A stretch of 64,000 nucleotides of DNA from Bacteroidales bacterium UBA1077 (GTDB lineage: Bacteria; Bacteroidota; Bacteroidia; Bacteroidales; UBA932), in assembly GCA_002314195.1 (NCBI GenBank), contig DCCQ01000049.1, forward strand, positions 1 to 64,000, read 5' to 3'. A program made the translations under genes and the position numbers. Below the pieces are notes generated by a model, which did no database searches, had not been told where the DNA came from, and saw only the letters and a list, made by a program, of their open reading frames with translations. Positions 7,624-17,051 of the stretch are shown here, one piece after another. Numbering within the stretch: the stretch's first letter is position 1; every line of letters starts with the position of its first letter.

Positions 7624-8700
7624 ATGAACTCAAGAAAAGGCGCGACACTAAAGTTGGAGAACGGAGCGGAATTCCGCGGATTCTCCTTCGGCTACGACGG
7701 ACCGTGCGACGGAGAAGTCGTCTTCTCTACCGCTATGGTAGGCTACCCTGAAAGCCTCACAGACCCTTCCTATTCAGGACAGATTCTTTGCGTTACCTAC
7801 CCATTGATAGGTAACTACGGTGTTCCACAGGAAGGAGCGGATGAACTCGGAATATCAAAGAACTTCGAATCCGAACAAATCTGGGTAAGGGGAGTCGTCA
7901 TAAGCGACTACTCTTTCGACTACAGCCACTGGGATGCGGTCAAGAGTCTGGACGAATGGCTTAAGGAGCAAAAGATTCCGGGAATATTCGGAATCGACAC
8001 CCGTGCCGTGACCCAACTTCTGCGCGAGAAAGGTTCAATGCTCGGAATGATCGTTCCTGACGGAGTCGAGAAGGATTTCCCGATCGACGACCCGAACCTC
8101 GCCAACCAGATCGCCATCGTCAGTTGCAAGGATGTCATTGAATATGGCAGCGGCTCAAAGACGGTCGTGATGGTCGATTGCGGAGTCAAGCACAACATCC
8201 TAAGATGCTTCATGGAAAGGGGAGTGAAGGTCGTCAGAGTGCCTTGGGATTACGATTTCAACAAACTTGAATATGACGGACTCTTCATCTCGAACGGTCC
8301 CGGCAACCCTCAGTTCTGCAATGTCACCGTCGCCAACCTGCGCAAGGCCATGGAAAGTGACAAACCTATTTTCGGAATATGCATGGGCAACCAGCTGCTT
8401 GCGAGAGCCGGTGGAGCCAACACCTATAAGTTGAAGTACGGCCACCGCAGCCACAACCAGCCTGTCCGCATGGTCGACACAAACCGCTGCTTCATCACGT
8501 CTCAGAATCACGGATTCGCCGTGGATGACAAAACGCTCGGAACCGACTGGGAGCCATGGTTCGTGAATATGAACGATGGCACCAACGAGGGTATCCGCCA
8601 CAAATCCAAGCCGTTCTGCTCGGTCCAGTTCCACCCGGAAGCATCCAGCGGCCCGACCGACACAAATTTCCTGTTCGACGAGTTCATCAGCAAGCTGTAA
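7624..8700 (+). CDS. carA: Carbamoyl-phosphate synthase small subunit
   Basis: A 358-residue glutaminase subunit that hydrolyses glutamine and passes ammonia to CarB for carbamoyl phosphate, the precursor of pyrimidines and arginine. The N-terminal CPSase_sm_chain domain shows FSTAMVGYPESLTDPSYSGQ. The C-terminal class I amidotransferase has the nucleophile Cys in FGICMGNQLLA and the His/Glu pair in VQFHPEASSGP. It is followed after 12 nt by carB. The leader upstream carries a terminator that probably attenuates both genes. Confidence 0.98.
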   Translation: MNSRKGATLKLENGAEFRGFSFGYDGPCDGEVVFSTAMVGYPESLTDPSYSGQILCVTYPLIGNYGVPQEGADELGISKNFESEQIWVRGVVISDYSFDYSHWDAVKSLDEWLKEQKIPGIFGIDTRAVTQLLREKGSMLGMIVPDGVEKDFPIDDPNLANQIAIVSCKDVIEYGSGSKTVVMVDCGVKHNILRCFMERGVKVVRVPWDYDFNKLEYDGLFISNGPGNPQFCNVTVANLRKAMESDKPIFGICMGNQLLARAGGANTYKLKYGHRSHNQPVRMVDTNRCFITSQNHGFAVDDKTLGTDWEPWFVNMNDGTNEGIRHKSKPFCSVQFHPEASSGPTDTNFLFDEFISKL

Positions 8701-8712
8701 TCAGAAGAAGTC

Positions 8713-11700
8713 ATGAAAAACACCAACATAAAGAAAGTCCTGATCCTTGGATCGGGCGCGCTCAAGATCGGTCAGGCCGGGGAGTTCGACTACTCAGGCT
8801 CGCAGGCTCTCAAGGCTCTCCGTGAGGAGGGCATCGAGACAGTCCTTATCAACCCGAACATCGCCACCGTACAGACCTCGGAAGGAGTTGCCGACAAGAT
8901 CTATTTCCTGCCTGTCACCCCGTTCTTCGTCGAGAAGGTCATCGTCAAGGAGCAGCCACAGGGCATCCTCCTCTCGTTCGGAGGCCAGACCGCCCTTAAC
9001 TGCGGTGTGGAACTGTACGAGAACGGAATTCTTGACAAGTACAATGTGCAAGTGCTTGGAACCCCTGTTCAGGCTATCATGGACACAGAGGACCGAGACC
9101 TCTTCATCAAGAAACTCGACGAGATCGGAATCAAGACCATCAAGTCCCACCCTGCGTCCAACATCGAGGAGGCCCGCAAAGCCGCCCACGAGCTCGGTTT
9201 TCCGCTCATCGTCCGCGCCGCCTACGCACTCGGAGGGCTTGGATCCGGCTTCTGCGACAACGACGAGCAGCTTGACGAACTCTGCGAGAAAGCATTCTCA
9301 TTCTCTCCGCAAGTGCTTGTGGAAAAATCCCTTAAGGGATGGAAGGAGATTGAATATGAAGTTGTGCGCGACCGCTACGACAACTGCATCACAGTCTGCA
9401 ACATGGAGAACTTCGACCCGCTCGGAATCCACACCGGAGAGAGCATCGTGGTGGCTCCGTCGCAGACACTGTCCAACAACGACTACTATTTCCTTCGCGA
9501 ACTCTCAATCAAGATTGTCCGCCACATCGGAATAGTGGGCGAGTGCAACGTCCAGTACGCCTATGACCCGGATGCAATGGACTACCGAGTCATCGAGGTC
9601 AACGCTCGTCTTAGCCGTTCCTCTGCCCTCGCCTCCAAGGCAACAGGCTATCCTCTTGCTTTCGTAGCTGCCAAACTCGGACTTGGCTACGGCCTTTTCG
9701 ACCTGAAGAACTCAGTGACCAAGACAACGCCAGCGTTCTTCGAGCCTGCACTTGACTACATAGTCTGCAAGATCCCTCGCTGGGACCTCAGCAAGTTCCA
9801 CGGGGTTTCCCGCAAGATCGGATCGTCAATGAAGTCTGTCGGTGAGGTGATGGCCATTGGCCGCAGTTTCGAGGAGGCCATCCAAAAAGGTCTCAGAATG
9901 ATAGGTCAAGGCGCACACGGATTCGTGGGCAACAAGGAATTCCATGTCGCTGATGTGGACGAAGCCCTCCGCGAGCCGACCGACAAGCGTATATTTGTGA
10001 TTTCCAAGGCGATGCGTGCCGGGTATACGGTCGATCAGATCCATGATCTCACAAAGATCGACAAATGGTTCCTGAACAAGTTGCAGAACATCGTCAGGAC
10101 ATACGAGGACATGAACTCGTACGACAAGCTTGAGGACATGCCGACTGAACTTCTGCGCCTCGCAAAGCAGGAAGGCTTCTCCGATTTCCAGATCCAGAGA
10201 GCCATATGGAAAGACACAGGAGCTGTAGCCGCCAACATGGACAAGGTCCGTGAATATAGAAAATCCCTAGGCATCGTGCCTGTAGTCAAGCAGATAGACA
10301 CCCTCGCCGCCGAGTTCCCGGCACAGACGAACTACCTCTATCTGACCTACAACGGCACCAAGAGTGACATTGAATATGAAAACGATGGCAAGTCCGTGAT
10401 AGTTCTCGGCTCCGGAGCCTACAGAATCGGCTCATCGGTAGAGTTCGATTGGTGCTCCGTAACCTGTCTCCAGACAATCCAGAAACAGGGATATAGGGGA
10501 GTGCTGATCAACTACAACCCGGAGACTGTCTCAACGGACTACGACATGTGTGACAGGCTCTACTTCGATGAGCTGACATTCGAGAGGGTGATGGACATCA
10601 TTGACCTTGAGAATCCGCACGGAGTAGTTGTCTCTGTGGGAGGTCAGATCCCGAACAACCTTGCCCTTAAGCTTCACAAACATAATGTCCCGATCCTTGG
10701 AACAGCGGCTGAGGACATAGACAAGGCTGAGGACCGCCACAAGTTCTCCAGCATTGTGGACAGCCTTGGAGTCGACCAGCCTGAATGGAGCGAGCTCACA
10801 ACAGTTGACGAGGTTGACAATTTCATCAAGAAGGTTGGCTTCCCGGTTCTCGTCAGGCCGTCCTACGTGCTTTCCGGCGCCGCGATGAACGTCTGCCACG
10901 ATGAGGAGAAACTTAGGCATTTCCTCAGTCTCGCAGCGGAAGTCTCTCAGGAGCACCCGGTTGTGATCAGCAAATTCTACATGCGAAGCAAGGAGATCGA
11001 GTTCGATGCTGTCGCCGACAACGGTGAAATTCTCGCATACGCGATCTCAGAGCACATTGAATATGCCGGTGTCCATTCCGGTGACGCCACGATTCAGTTC
11101 CCTCCGCAGAAACTGTACGTTGAGACCGTGCGCAGGATCAAGAAGATAGCGCGTGCGATCGCCGGTGCGCTCAGCATCTCAGGTCCGTTCAACATCCAGT
11201 TCCTCGCCAAGGAGAACGCCATCAAGGTCATCGAATGCAACCTGCGCGCTTCCAGAAGTTTCCCGTTCGTGTCCAAGGTACTCAAGATTGATTTCATCGA
11301 GCTTGCCACCAAGGTCATGCTCGGCCTTCATCCTGCCGCTCCGCAGAAGAGTGCATTTGACCTGGATTATGTCGGCGTGAAGTCCTCGCAGTTCTCGTTC
11401 GCAAGGCTTGAGGAGGCTGACCCGATGCTGGGTGTAGACATGTCCTCTACCGGTGAGGTAGGCTGCCTCGGCGACGACCTTAACGAGGCTCTGCTGAAGT
11501 CCGTACTTTCTGTAGGGCAGAGAATTCCGGAGAAGAGAGTCCTGCTTTCGACCGGTGATCCGCTTCAGAAGGCCGACATGCTGATGGCCTGCCGTCTTCT
11601 TGTTGATAAAGGTTACGAGCTTTACGCCACCGGTGGCACGTACAAGTATCTTGTCGAGAACAGCGTCCCTGCGACCAAGGTGCTTTGGCCGAGCGAATGC

Positions 11701-11952
11701 GACAATCCTAACTTCAAGGGAAGGTTCAAGCCGGCATTGGAGATGATTCAGAACAAGGAGGTTGACATGGTGATCAACATACCTAAGAACTTCTCTGCCC
11801 TGGAACTCTCAAACGGTTACCAAATCAGAAGAGCGGCCATCGACTTCAACGTCACCCTCTTCACAAACGCCCGTCTCGCGACAGCCTTCATCCGCGCCTT
11901 CTGCTCCACCAGCATCAACGACATCCAGATCAAGTCCTGGGATCAGTATTGA
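8713..11952 (+). CDS. carB: Carbamoyl-phosphate synthase large subunit
   Basis: A full-length 1079-residue synthase with the duplicated ATP-grasp architecture. The first half makes carboxyphosphate and carbamate (start LILGSGALKIGQAGEFDYSG). The second half (from about residue 560, VIVLGSGAYRIGSSVEFDW) makes carbamoyl phosphate. A C-terminal MGS-like allosteric domain (from about 940, with LYATGGTYKYL) would bind effectors such as UMP or ornithine. It sits 12 nt after carA. All four Glu-Tyr pairs I checked here use GAA-TAT although Glu is otherwise mostly GAG. A bidirectional terminator lies downstream at 12169-12198. Confidence 0.98.
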   Translation: MKNTNIKKVLILGSGALKIGQAGEFDYSGSQALKALREEGIETVLINPNIATVQTSEGVADKIYFLPVTPFFVEKVIVKEQPQGILLSFGGQTALNCGVELYENGILDKYNVQVLGTPVQAIMDTEDRDLFIKKLDEIGIKTIKSHPASNIEEARKAAHELGFPLIVRAAYALGGLGSGFCDNDEQLDELCEKAFSFSPQVLVEKSLKGWKEIEYEVVRDRYDNCITVCNMENFDPLGIHTGESIVVAPSQTLSNNDYYFLRELSIKIVRHIGIVGECNVQYAYDPDAMDYRVIEVNARLSRSSALASKATGYPLAFVAAKLGLGYGLFDLKNSVTKTTPAFFEPALDYIVCKIPRWDLSKFHGVSRKIGSSMKSVGEVMAIGRSFEEAIQKGLRMIGQGAHGFVGNKEFHVADVDEALREPTDKRIFVISKAMRAGYTVDQIHDLTKIDKWFLNKLQNIVRTYEDMNSYDKLEDMPTELLRLAKQEGFSDFQIQRAIWKDTGAVAANMDKVREYRKSLGIVPVVKQIDTLAAEFPAQTNYLYLTYNGTKSDIEYENDGKSVIVLGSGAYRIGSSVEFDWCSVTCLQTIQKQGYRGVLINYNPETVSTDYDMCDRLYFDELTFERVMDIIDLENPHGVVVSVGGQIPNNLALKLHKHNVPILGTAAEDIDKAEDRHKFSSIVDSLGVDQPEWSELTTVDEVDNFIKKVGFPVLVRPSYVLSGAAMNVCHDEEKLRHFLSLAAEVSQEHPVVISKFYMRSKEIEFDAVADNGEILAYAISEHIEYAGVHSGDATIQFPPQKLYVETVRRIKKIARAIAGALSISGPFNIQFLAKENAIKVIECNLRASRSFPFVSKVLKIDFIELATKVMLGLHPAAPQKSAFDLDYVGVKSSQFSFARLEEADPMLGVDMSSTGEVGCLGDDLNEALLKSVLSVGQRIPEKRVLLSTGDPLQKADMLMACRLLVDKGYELYATGGTYKYLVENSVPATKVLWPSECDNPNFKGRFKPALEMIQNKEVDMVINIPKNFSALELSNGYQIRRAAIDFNVTLFTNARLATAFIRAFCSTSINDIQIKSWDQY

Positions 11953-12010
11953 TCTCAAGATTTAATTCCGTCGAATATTCGGCGACGAAAAATCTCGGAT
12001 TGTTATACAT

Positions 12011-12153
12011 AATCAACTGAAAGGCAGTTGCCGCAAGCGACTTTGGCTCCCGAAGAGGGAGGTCGTGAGCGATTAATGAAGATCCAGTGGACCTTCATAG
12101 CGAGCAGCACAGAGTGGGGAGGATCGCTGGAGGTAACTGCCTTTCAGTTGATT
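12011..12153. repeat. 143-nt structured element bounded by a perfect 19-nt inverted repeat
   Basis: AATCAACTGAAAGGCAGTT (12011-12029) is exactly complementary to 12135-12153, and the stem extends three more pairs inward. Inside are further pairings: AGCGA/TCGCT (12036-12040 with 12124-12128), CTCCC/GGGAG (12047-12051 with 12057-12061), and a hairpin at 12077-12097 (TGAAG..TCC/GGA..CTTCA). This nested, branched fold is far more than a terminator. It could be a small RNA or a miniature, transposon-like palindromic repeat. It lies between convergent carB and rho, so it interrupts no gene. Confidence 0.65.
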
Positions 12154-12168
12154 TCATCTGGAAAAATT

Positions 12169-12198
12169 AAAGGCGACTGAAAATATTCAATCGCCTTT
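12169..12198. terminator. Bidirectional terminator between carB and rho
   Basis: AAAGGCGA (12169-12176) pairs with TCGCCTTT (12191-12198), with an inner TGAA/TTCA pairing. It is flanked by A/T-rich runs on both sides, so it can end carB on the plus strand and rho on the minus strand. Confidence 0.75.
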
Positions 12199-12220
12199 AT
12201 TAGTATATTCCTAAAATCAA

Positions 12221-14098
12221 TTAGAACGTGTCGTAGTACTTGGCGTCGCGAGGAGTGACCTTGTTCATGTTGTCAAGCAGCATGTCATTGGTCTTGTACT
12301 CGTCCATGAGCTGAAGCATGAAGTTCATCGCCTCGGTAGGATTCATGTCGGCAAGAAGCTTGCGAAGGATCCAAATTCTGTTGGCCGCCTCACGGCTGTA
12401 CAGAAGGTCGTCACGGCGTGTGCTGGAAAGAACTACATTGACGGCAGGGAAGATTCGCCTGTTGGCAAGTGTCCTGTCAAGCTGAAGCTCCATGTTGCCG
12501 GTGCCCTTGAACTCCTCAAAAATAACATCGTCCATCTTGGAGCCGGTGTCGGTCAAGGCTGTGGCGAGGATTGTCAGCGAGCCGCCACCCTCAATGTTAC
12601 GAGCCGCACCGAAGAATCGCTTAGGTTTCTGAAGGGCGTTGGCATCCACTCCACCGGTCAAAACCTTTCCTGAAGCAGGCTGGACAGTATTGTACGCACG
12701 TGCGAGACGGGTGATCGAATCAAGCAGGATCACAACATCATGACCACATTCAACGAGCCTTCGAGCCTTCTCCAGCACCATATTCGCAACTTTCACATGC
12801 CTTTCTGCCGGCTCATCAAAGGTGGAGGCGACAACCTCGGCCTTGACGCTGCGGCTCATGTCAGTGACCTCCTCAGGACGCTCGTCGATGAGAAGAACAA
12901 TCTCGTAAACCTCAGGGTGATTGTCAGCGATGGCGTTGGCTATAGACTTCAGCAGCATCGTCTTACCTGTCTTAGGCTGAGACACGATAAGTCCACGCTG
13001 TCCTTTTCCGATAGGGGTGAACATGTCCACAATACGGCAAGACGGATCGCTCTGATGCCCATGTCCAAGAAGATTGAACTTCTCCTCCGGGAACAACGGC
13101 GTGAGGAAATCAAATGGCACCCTGTCACGGATGTAGTCTGGAGTGCGTCCGTTGATGTACTTGATCCTCACGAGAGGGAAGTACTTGTCACCCTCCTTTG
13201 GAGGACGAATCTCACCGGTGACGGTGTCTCCGGATTTCAGGGCATTGTTCTTTATCTGGCTCTGGCTGACGTAGATGTCATCAGGGGAGTTCAGATAATT
13301 ATAATCAGAGGAACGAAGGAATCCATAGCCGTCCGGCATGATCTCGAGGACTCCAGTCGCTTCCACAGTCCCGTCAAATTCAATTTCAGTAGCTTTCTGC
13401 CGCTGGTTGGGGTTCTGGAAATTCTGCTGAGGCTTCTGCTGGTTCGGATTCTGTCCATTGTTATTCTGACCCTGAAACTTGTTCTTCTGTTTTCTGCGGA
13501 TGACGTCACCTTGACCGGCAATGTCATCCTTCAAGTCATCGAAAAGTGCATGGATGAATTCCTTGCCATTTACAGGCTTGTCAGATGCCGTCTTGACATC
13601 AGGTTGTTGAGGATTTTCGGCAGCCGCGGCTTCTGATGCCTCAGGCTTCTTCTCTTCAGCCGGAACGGCACTCACAACCTGAGGTTGCGTGGCGGATTTA
13701 GGCTTACGCCCTCTCTTCTTCGGCGCAGGCTTGTTCTCTTCCTGTCCTTGGACAGAGGCGGGTTGAGCCGCCTGTTCAACCTTTTTAGGTTTTTCAGCCT
13801 TCGCTTCAGCCTGATTTTCTTTGGCTTTCTTATCATCGTTCTTCACGTCAACGGACTTGGCGGACTGAGCCAGCGGCTGCTCCGGAAGAGGATTCTTACG
13901 TGGCCGTCCACGCTTGGCCTTGGGCTTTTCAGGCTTTTCAACAGGCTGAAGCGATGCCGCGGCCGCCTGTGCGTCCAATATCGCGTACGACAGATTCTCA
14001 TCTGTCATTTTTTTAATGTTCTTTATCTGATGATCCTGGGCCACTTTTTCAAGTTGATCCCTGCTCATCTGAGTGAGTTCAAATAAATTATAAGGCAT
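12221..14098 (-). CDS. rho: Transcription termination factor Rho with long disordered insert
   Basis: A 625-residue Rho, about 200 longer than the E. coli protein. Residues 1-45 are the Rho_N helical domain ([17 protein letters not shown]). Residues of about 50-235 form a low-complexity stretch rich in Lys, Pro, Ala, Gln and Asn with two basic AT-hook-like motifs ([17 protein letters not shown]). The cold-shock RNA-binding domain follows ([15 protein letters not shown]), then the RecA-type ATPase with QPKTGKT (Walker A), [16 protein letters not shown] (Walker B) and [20 protein letters not shown] (Q/R loops). Bacteroides Rho is known to carry such an insert, and in B. thetaiotaomicron it promotes phase separation. 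The transcript start is predicted near 14190, leaving a 90-nt leader. Confidence 0.97.
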   Translation of the reverse strand: MPYNLFELTQMSRDQLEKVAQDHQIKNIKKMTDENLSYAILDAQAAAASLQPVEKPEKPKAKRGRPRKNPLPEQPLAQSAKSVDVKNDDKKAKENQAEAKAEKPKKVEQAAQPASVQGQEENKPAPKKRGRKPKSATQPQVVSAVPAEEKKPEASEAAAAENPQQPDVKTASDKPVNGKEFIHALFDDLKDDIAGQGDVIRRKQKNKFQGQNNNGQNPNQQKPQQNFQNPNQRQKATEIEFDGTVEATGVLEIMPDGYGFLRSSDYNYLNSPDDIYVSQSQIKNNALKSGDTVTGEIRPPKEGDKYFPLVRIKYINGRTPDYIRDRVPFDFLTPLFPEEKFNLLGHGHQSDPSCRIVDMFTPIGKGQRGLIVSQPKTGKTMLLKSIANAIADNHPEVYEIVLLIDERPEEVTDMSRSVKAEVVASTFDEPAERHVKVANMVLEKARRLVECGHDVVILLDSITRLARAYNTVQPASGKVLTGGVDANALQKPKRFFGAARNIEGGGSLTILATALTDTGSKMDDVIFEEFKGTGNMELQLDRTLANRRIFPAVNVVLSSTRRDDLLYSREAANRIWILRKLLADMNPTEAMNFMLQLMDEYKTNDMLLDNMNKVTPRDAKYYDTF

Positions 14099-14196
14099 AA
14101 ACTTTAAATGAATCCGGCGTCTTTATCCGGAAATGATTTCAGAAAACAAGTTATGGTTGGTACAGCCAATAGGCTTTCGCCGATAATGACAGTGTG

Positions 14197-14204
14197 CAAA
14201 TATA
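14197..14204 (-). promoter_or_regulatory. -7 box of rho
   Basis: TATATTTG on the minus strand, giving a leader of about 90 nt before the rho ATG (14098). This is long for this window and could hold rho autoregulation. Confidence 0.4.
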
Positions 14205-14227
14205 AGATATTTATGATAATTATCCAA

Positions 14228-17011
14228 CTATTTGTCCCAGTAACTCGTACTTTTCTTGAACCTCAGCAAGTCCGCCAAAGCGGCCGCGTTCGCTGAAATC
14301 AGGAACGAATATGACTGGTACATTCCGGACGGAACCCATGACACGGAAATATTGAAGCAATGCAGGTCGTACCTGAAAGAAAACTGGGTGGTCGTCATCT
14401 TCATCGCCGTGAAATCCCAGCCTGACTGAGCCTGAACCGACATCTTAGGAGTCAACTGAATATTTCCCTGTACACCGAGCGTCTGGGTGATGTTGTCTTT
14501 CTTGCTCAACTGGTTGTTAGTGTAGGAATATGACCGGCTCATCGAGAAATTATAATTCAGATTGACGCTCCATGGCACATTAGGATTGGTGTAGTACAGC
14601 CATCCGCCTGGAATATATTCACCGGTCAAAGGATGGTAATAAATCCTTCTGTAATAGTCTGCGGCATTGCCAGTGCCACTATCACCGCCGGATGACTTCG
14701 ATCCGTCGTTTCCTTTGACCGTTCCTTTGCCGGACAAAGAATATGACACCGAACCGCTAACGTTGGTCAGCCTCAGCGGCACTCCATTCTCCAAGATATT
14801 GTACTTGTTGATCCTCTGACCTTTTTCGTTAATGGCATAAGGATCGAAGTTCAAGTTTCCGTTTATTCCGAGTTTTCCAAAGACGGATGTTGACATTGAA
14901 ACGCCGACATTGTTCATTTTCAATGAATCCGCCAAAAAATTATAGCCGGTTGAGAGGTTAAGCTGATCAAGAATCTTCACCTTCTTGGAACCGGTCCCTG
15001 TCGTGTCTCTCATATCACGGACCTTGGCCTCAAGGTTGTTGCCGATCGAAAGACTCATGGTGGCAGACTTGCCTTTTCCTGGAGCTGAATTGATCTGTCC
15101 CTGATAGATATTGTAGTCGTAGGTTTTCGCCACGCCCAATGTATCGACATAGTTGAACGTTCTCCAACCATTGAACGCCTTGCCCTTCTCCGGACTGAAA
15201 CTCATGCTGACGCTTGGAGATATCACATGCCTTAAAGCCTGTACTTTATGGTATTTGCCAAAATTATACATTCCATAGATCCTCGTACTCATCGACACCG
15301 ACCCTGAATAGTTATGTGTCGTTCCGAAAGTTCCGAACTGCTTGCCCATTTCGGTCTTGACACTGTTGGTCTCCGGATCGAAATACGCCTCGCTCTTCCG
15401 GAAGAACCAATTCATTCCGTAACTGACATTAGGGGCGACATTAAGGTATTTGAACAGAGTGAAATCAGGTAGTTTGATCGAAAAGTTGTGCGCCATGCCG
15501 TTCTGGAACTTGTCAATGAACCCTGGCTCTCCGAACTCAGAGGCCTTGAAATTGATTTTGTTCTGGATTGAGGTGTTGTAACCCAACGCGAATTTTTCAT
15601 AGAAGCGCTCCTTGCCGACCCTGTTCTTGATCTTGAAAGGGTAGAATGTCGAAACCGAGAACGTGATGTTAGGAAGCGTGAACGAGTATGAGCTGTCCCT
15701 TGAATTCTGGCTATGCAACGCATTGACAGACAGGTTGAACTTTCCGTTCCAGTTTTTCGAGTACGATATTGAGGACGAAATCTGGTTCTGAAGGGCCTCG
15801 GACACGGAATGTGAATTGTAACGGCTGTTTGAGGGGCTGGAGAAATTGACCGACGCGGAGAACGATGTTCCTGGATGTGCTTTGGAGTCCTGGGAATGCG
15901 ACCACCGTACGCCGAAGTTCTTGCTTTGGAAGAAGTCCGAGCTTCCTTTCTCTCCTGTCTGGTCCACGGAATAGTTGACAGCCAGGTTTCCGCTGAACTT
16001 ATACTTCACCATGTACCTTGAATTAAGATTGGCGGCCCATGAGCCGAGAGTATAGTAGTCTCCTGTCAAGGACATGTCAAAATAATCGCCCAAAACGAAA
16101 TACATACCGGCATCCCGGAGATAGAAACCGCGGGCGTTCTCCTCACCGAATGAAGGCATGAGAAGCCCCGTCGCCCTGTCCGGACGTTTCGGGATGAATC
16201 CGAAAGGGATGCCGATCGGAAGGTCAACGTCCTCAACGACTAGATGGGCAGGGCCGAACACCGTCTTCTGGGACGGCTTGGTCACGACTTTGGCAGAAGA
16301 CAGCTTAAGGTAATAATGAGGGTGTTCAAGGTCGCAGACGGTATATTTACCTTTTGTGATGTTGATGGATTTGTCCGGCATCATCTTGATGTTCTTGCCG
16401 TGAAGTATTCCGTCATCCTCCTTTGTGATCATATTCGTGATCCTGGCCTTGCGGGTGTTGAAGTTGTAGCGGACCTCCTCCATGTTGAATGTCTGGCCGC
16501 CCTGTGTCATCTCCGGCTGGCCTTTCCACTCCTGCGCCAGACTGTCGTAGGTGCCTCTGGCAAAGACCGTTCCTGTCGCCATGTCGTATTCCATGTAATC
16601 CGCCTTGAGCTTAATATTCTCATAGGAGACCTCCACGTCACCCCAATAGTACATTTTTCTCTGCCCATTGGAGAAATCCTGGCGTATCGAGTCCTTCGCG
16701 CCAGAGAATGCCGGCCTTGAAAGAGAACTCTTGTCAAGCAGGAAGAGCGAATCAGCCCTGGATGTCGAATCGGCGACACGCAAAGAGTCTCGCCTTAGGG
16801 TCAAGGAATCTTTCAGCGTGGGAACAGAATCCCCGGGAACCTGCACTGAGTCCGGCCTGACTGTCTTGGATGCGTTTTGCGACAACTCCACCTCAGCAGC
16901 CTTTTTCAGGTTCCTGTTTCTCCTCACATCCTGGCCGAACATTGTCATTCCGGTCAGGGCGGCAAGGGCCGTCATGAGGATAATATTGTATGAATGCTTC
17001 TTGAATTGCAA
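14228..17011 (-). CDS. lptD: LPS-assembly outer-membrane protein LptD
   Basis: A 927-residue outer-membrane translocon that inserts lipopolysaccharide at the cell surface. A signal peptide (HSYNIILMTALAALTGMTMFGQ, split as HSYNIILMTAL and AALTGMTMFGQ) is followed by a Ser/Asp-rich stretch, then the OstA/LptA-like periplasmic jellyroll (about 115-270; YYWGDVEVSYENIKLKADYM). The long C-terminal part is strand-rich barrel, with the conserved LPIGIPFGFIPKR entry. Start: the most upstream codon in frame is a TTG at 17011 directly preceded by a stop; the first ATG (16975) would remove the basic end of the signal peptide, so TTG is preferred. It is divergent from the amidase gene, and its -7 box lies at 17042-17035. 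Confidence 0.88.
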   Translation of the reverse strand: MQFKKHSYNIILMTALAALTGMTMFGQDVRRNRNLKKAAEVELSQNASKTVRPDSVQVPGDSVPTLKDSLTLRRDSLRVADSTSRADSLFLLDKSSLSRPAFSGAKDSIRQDFSNGQRKMYYWGDVEVSYENIKLKADYMEYDMATGTVFARGTYDSLAQEWKGQPEMTQGGQTFNMEEVRYNFNTRKARITNMITKEDDGILHGKNIKMMPDKSINITKGKYTVCDLEHPHYYLKLSSAKVVTKPSQKTVFGPAHLVVEDVDLPIGIPFGFIPKRPDRATGLLMPSFGEENARGFYLRDAGMYFVLGDYFDMSLTGDYYTLGSWAANLNSRYMVKYKFSGNLAVNYSVDQTGEKGSSDFFQSKNFGVRWSHSQDSKAHPGTSFSASVNFSSPSNSRYNSHSVSEALQNQISSSISYSKNWNGKFNLSVNALHSQNSRDSSYSFTLPNITFSVSTFYPFKIKNRVGKERFYEKFALGYNTSIQNKINFKASEFGEPGFIDKFQNGMAHNFSIKLPDFTLFKYLNVAPNVSYGMNWFFRKSEAYFDPETNSVKTEMGKQFGTFGTTHNYSGSVSMSTRIYGMYNFGKYHKVQALRHVISPSVSMSFSPEKGKAFNGWRTFNYVDTLGVAKTYDYNIYQGQINSAPGKGKSATMSLSIGNNLEAKVRDMRDTTGTGSKKVKILDQLNLSTGYNFLADSLKMNNVGVSMSTSVFGKLGINGNLNFDPYAINEKGQRINKYNILENGVPLRLTNVSGSVSYSLSGKGTVKGNDGSKSSGGDSGTGNAADYYRRIYYHPLTGEYIPGGWLYYTNPNVPWSVNLNYNFSMSRSYSYTNNQLSKKDNITQTLGVQGNIQLTPKMSVQAQSGWDFTAMKMTTTQFSFRYDLHCFNISVSWVPSGMYQSYSFLISANAAALADLLRFKKSTSYWDK

Positions 17012-17019
17012 TTATTTTC

Positions 17020-17027
17020 TAAATTTG
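17020..17027 (+). promoter_or_regulatory. -7 box of the amidase gene
   Basis: TAAATTTG, 25 nt before the TTG start at 17052. It sits within 8 nt of the oppositely directed lptD box. Confidence 0.5.
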
Positions 17028-17034
17028 CAAAAGA

Positions 17035-17042
17035 CAAATATA
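17035..17042 (-). promoter_or_regulatory. -7 box of lptD
   Basis: TATATTTG on the minus strand, 24 nt before the lptD TTG start. Predicted start site about 17029, only a few bases from the amidase start site on the other strand. Confidence 0.45.
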
Positions 17043-17051
17043 CTACATATT

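Noticed and set aside
12740..13636. A 298-codon plus-strand open frame opposite rho
   Set aside because: Antisense to conserved rho domains, with no promoter and no protein-like features.
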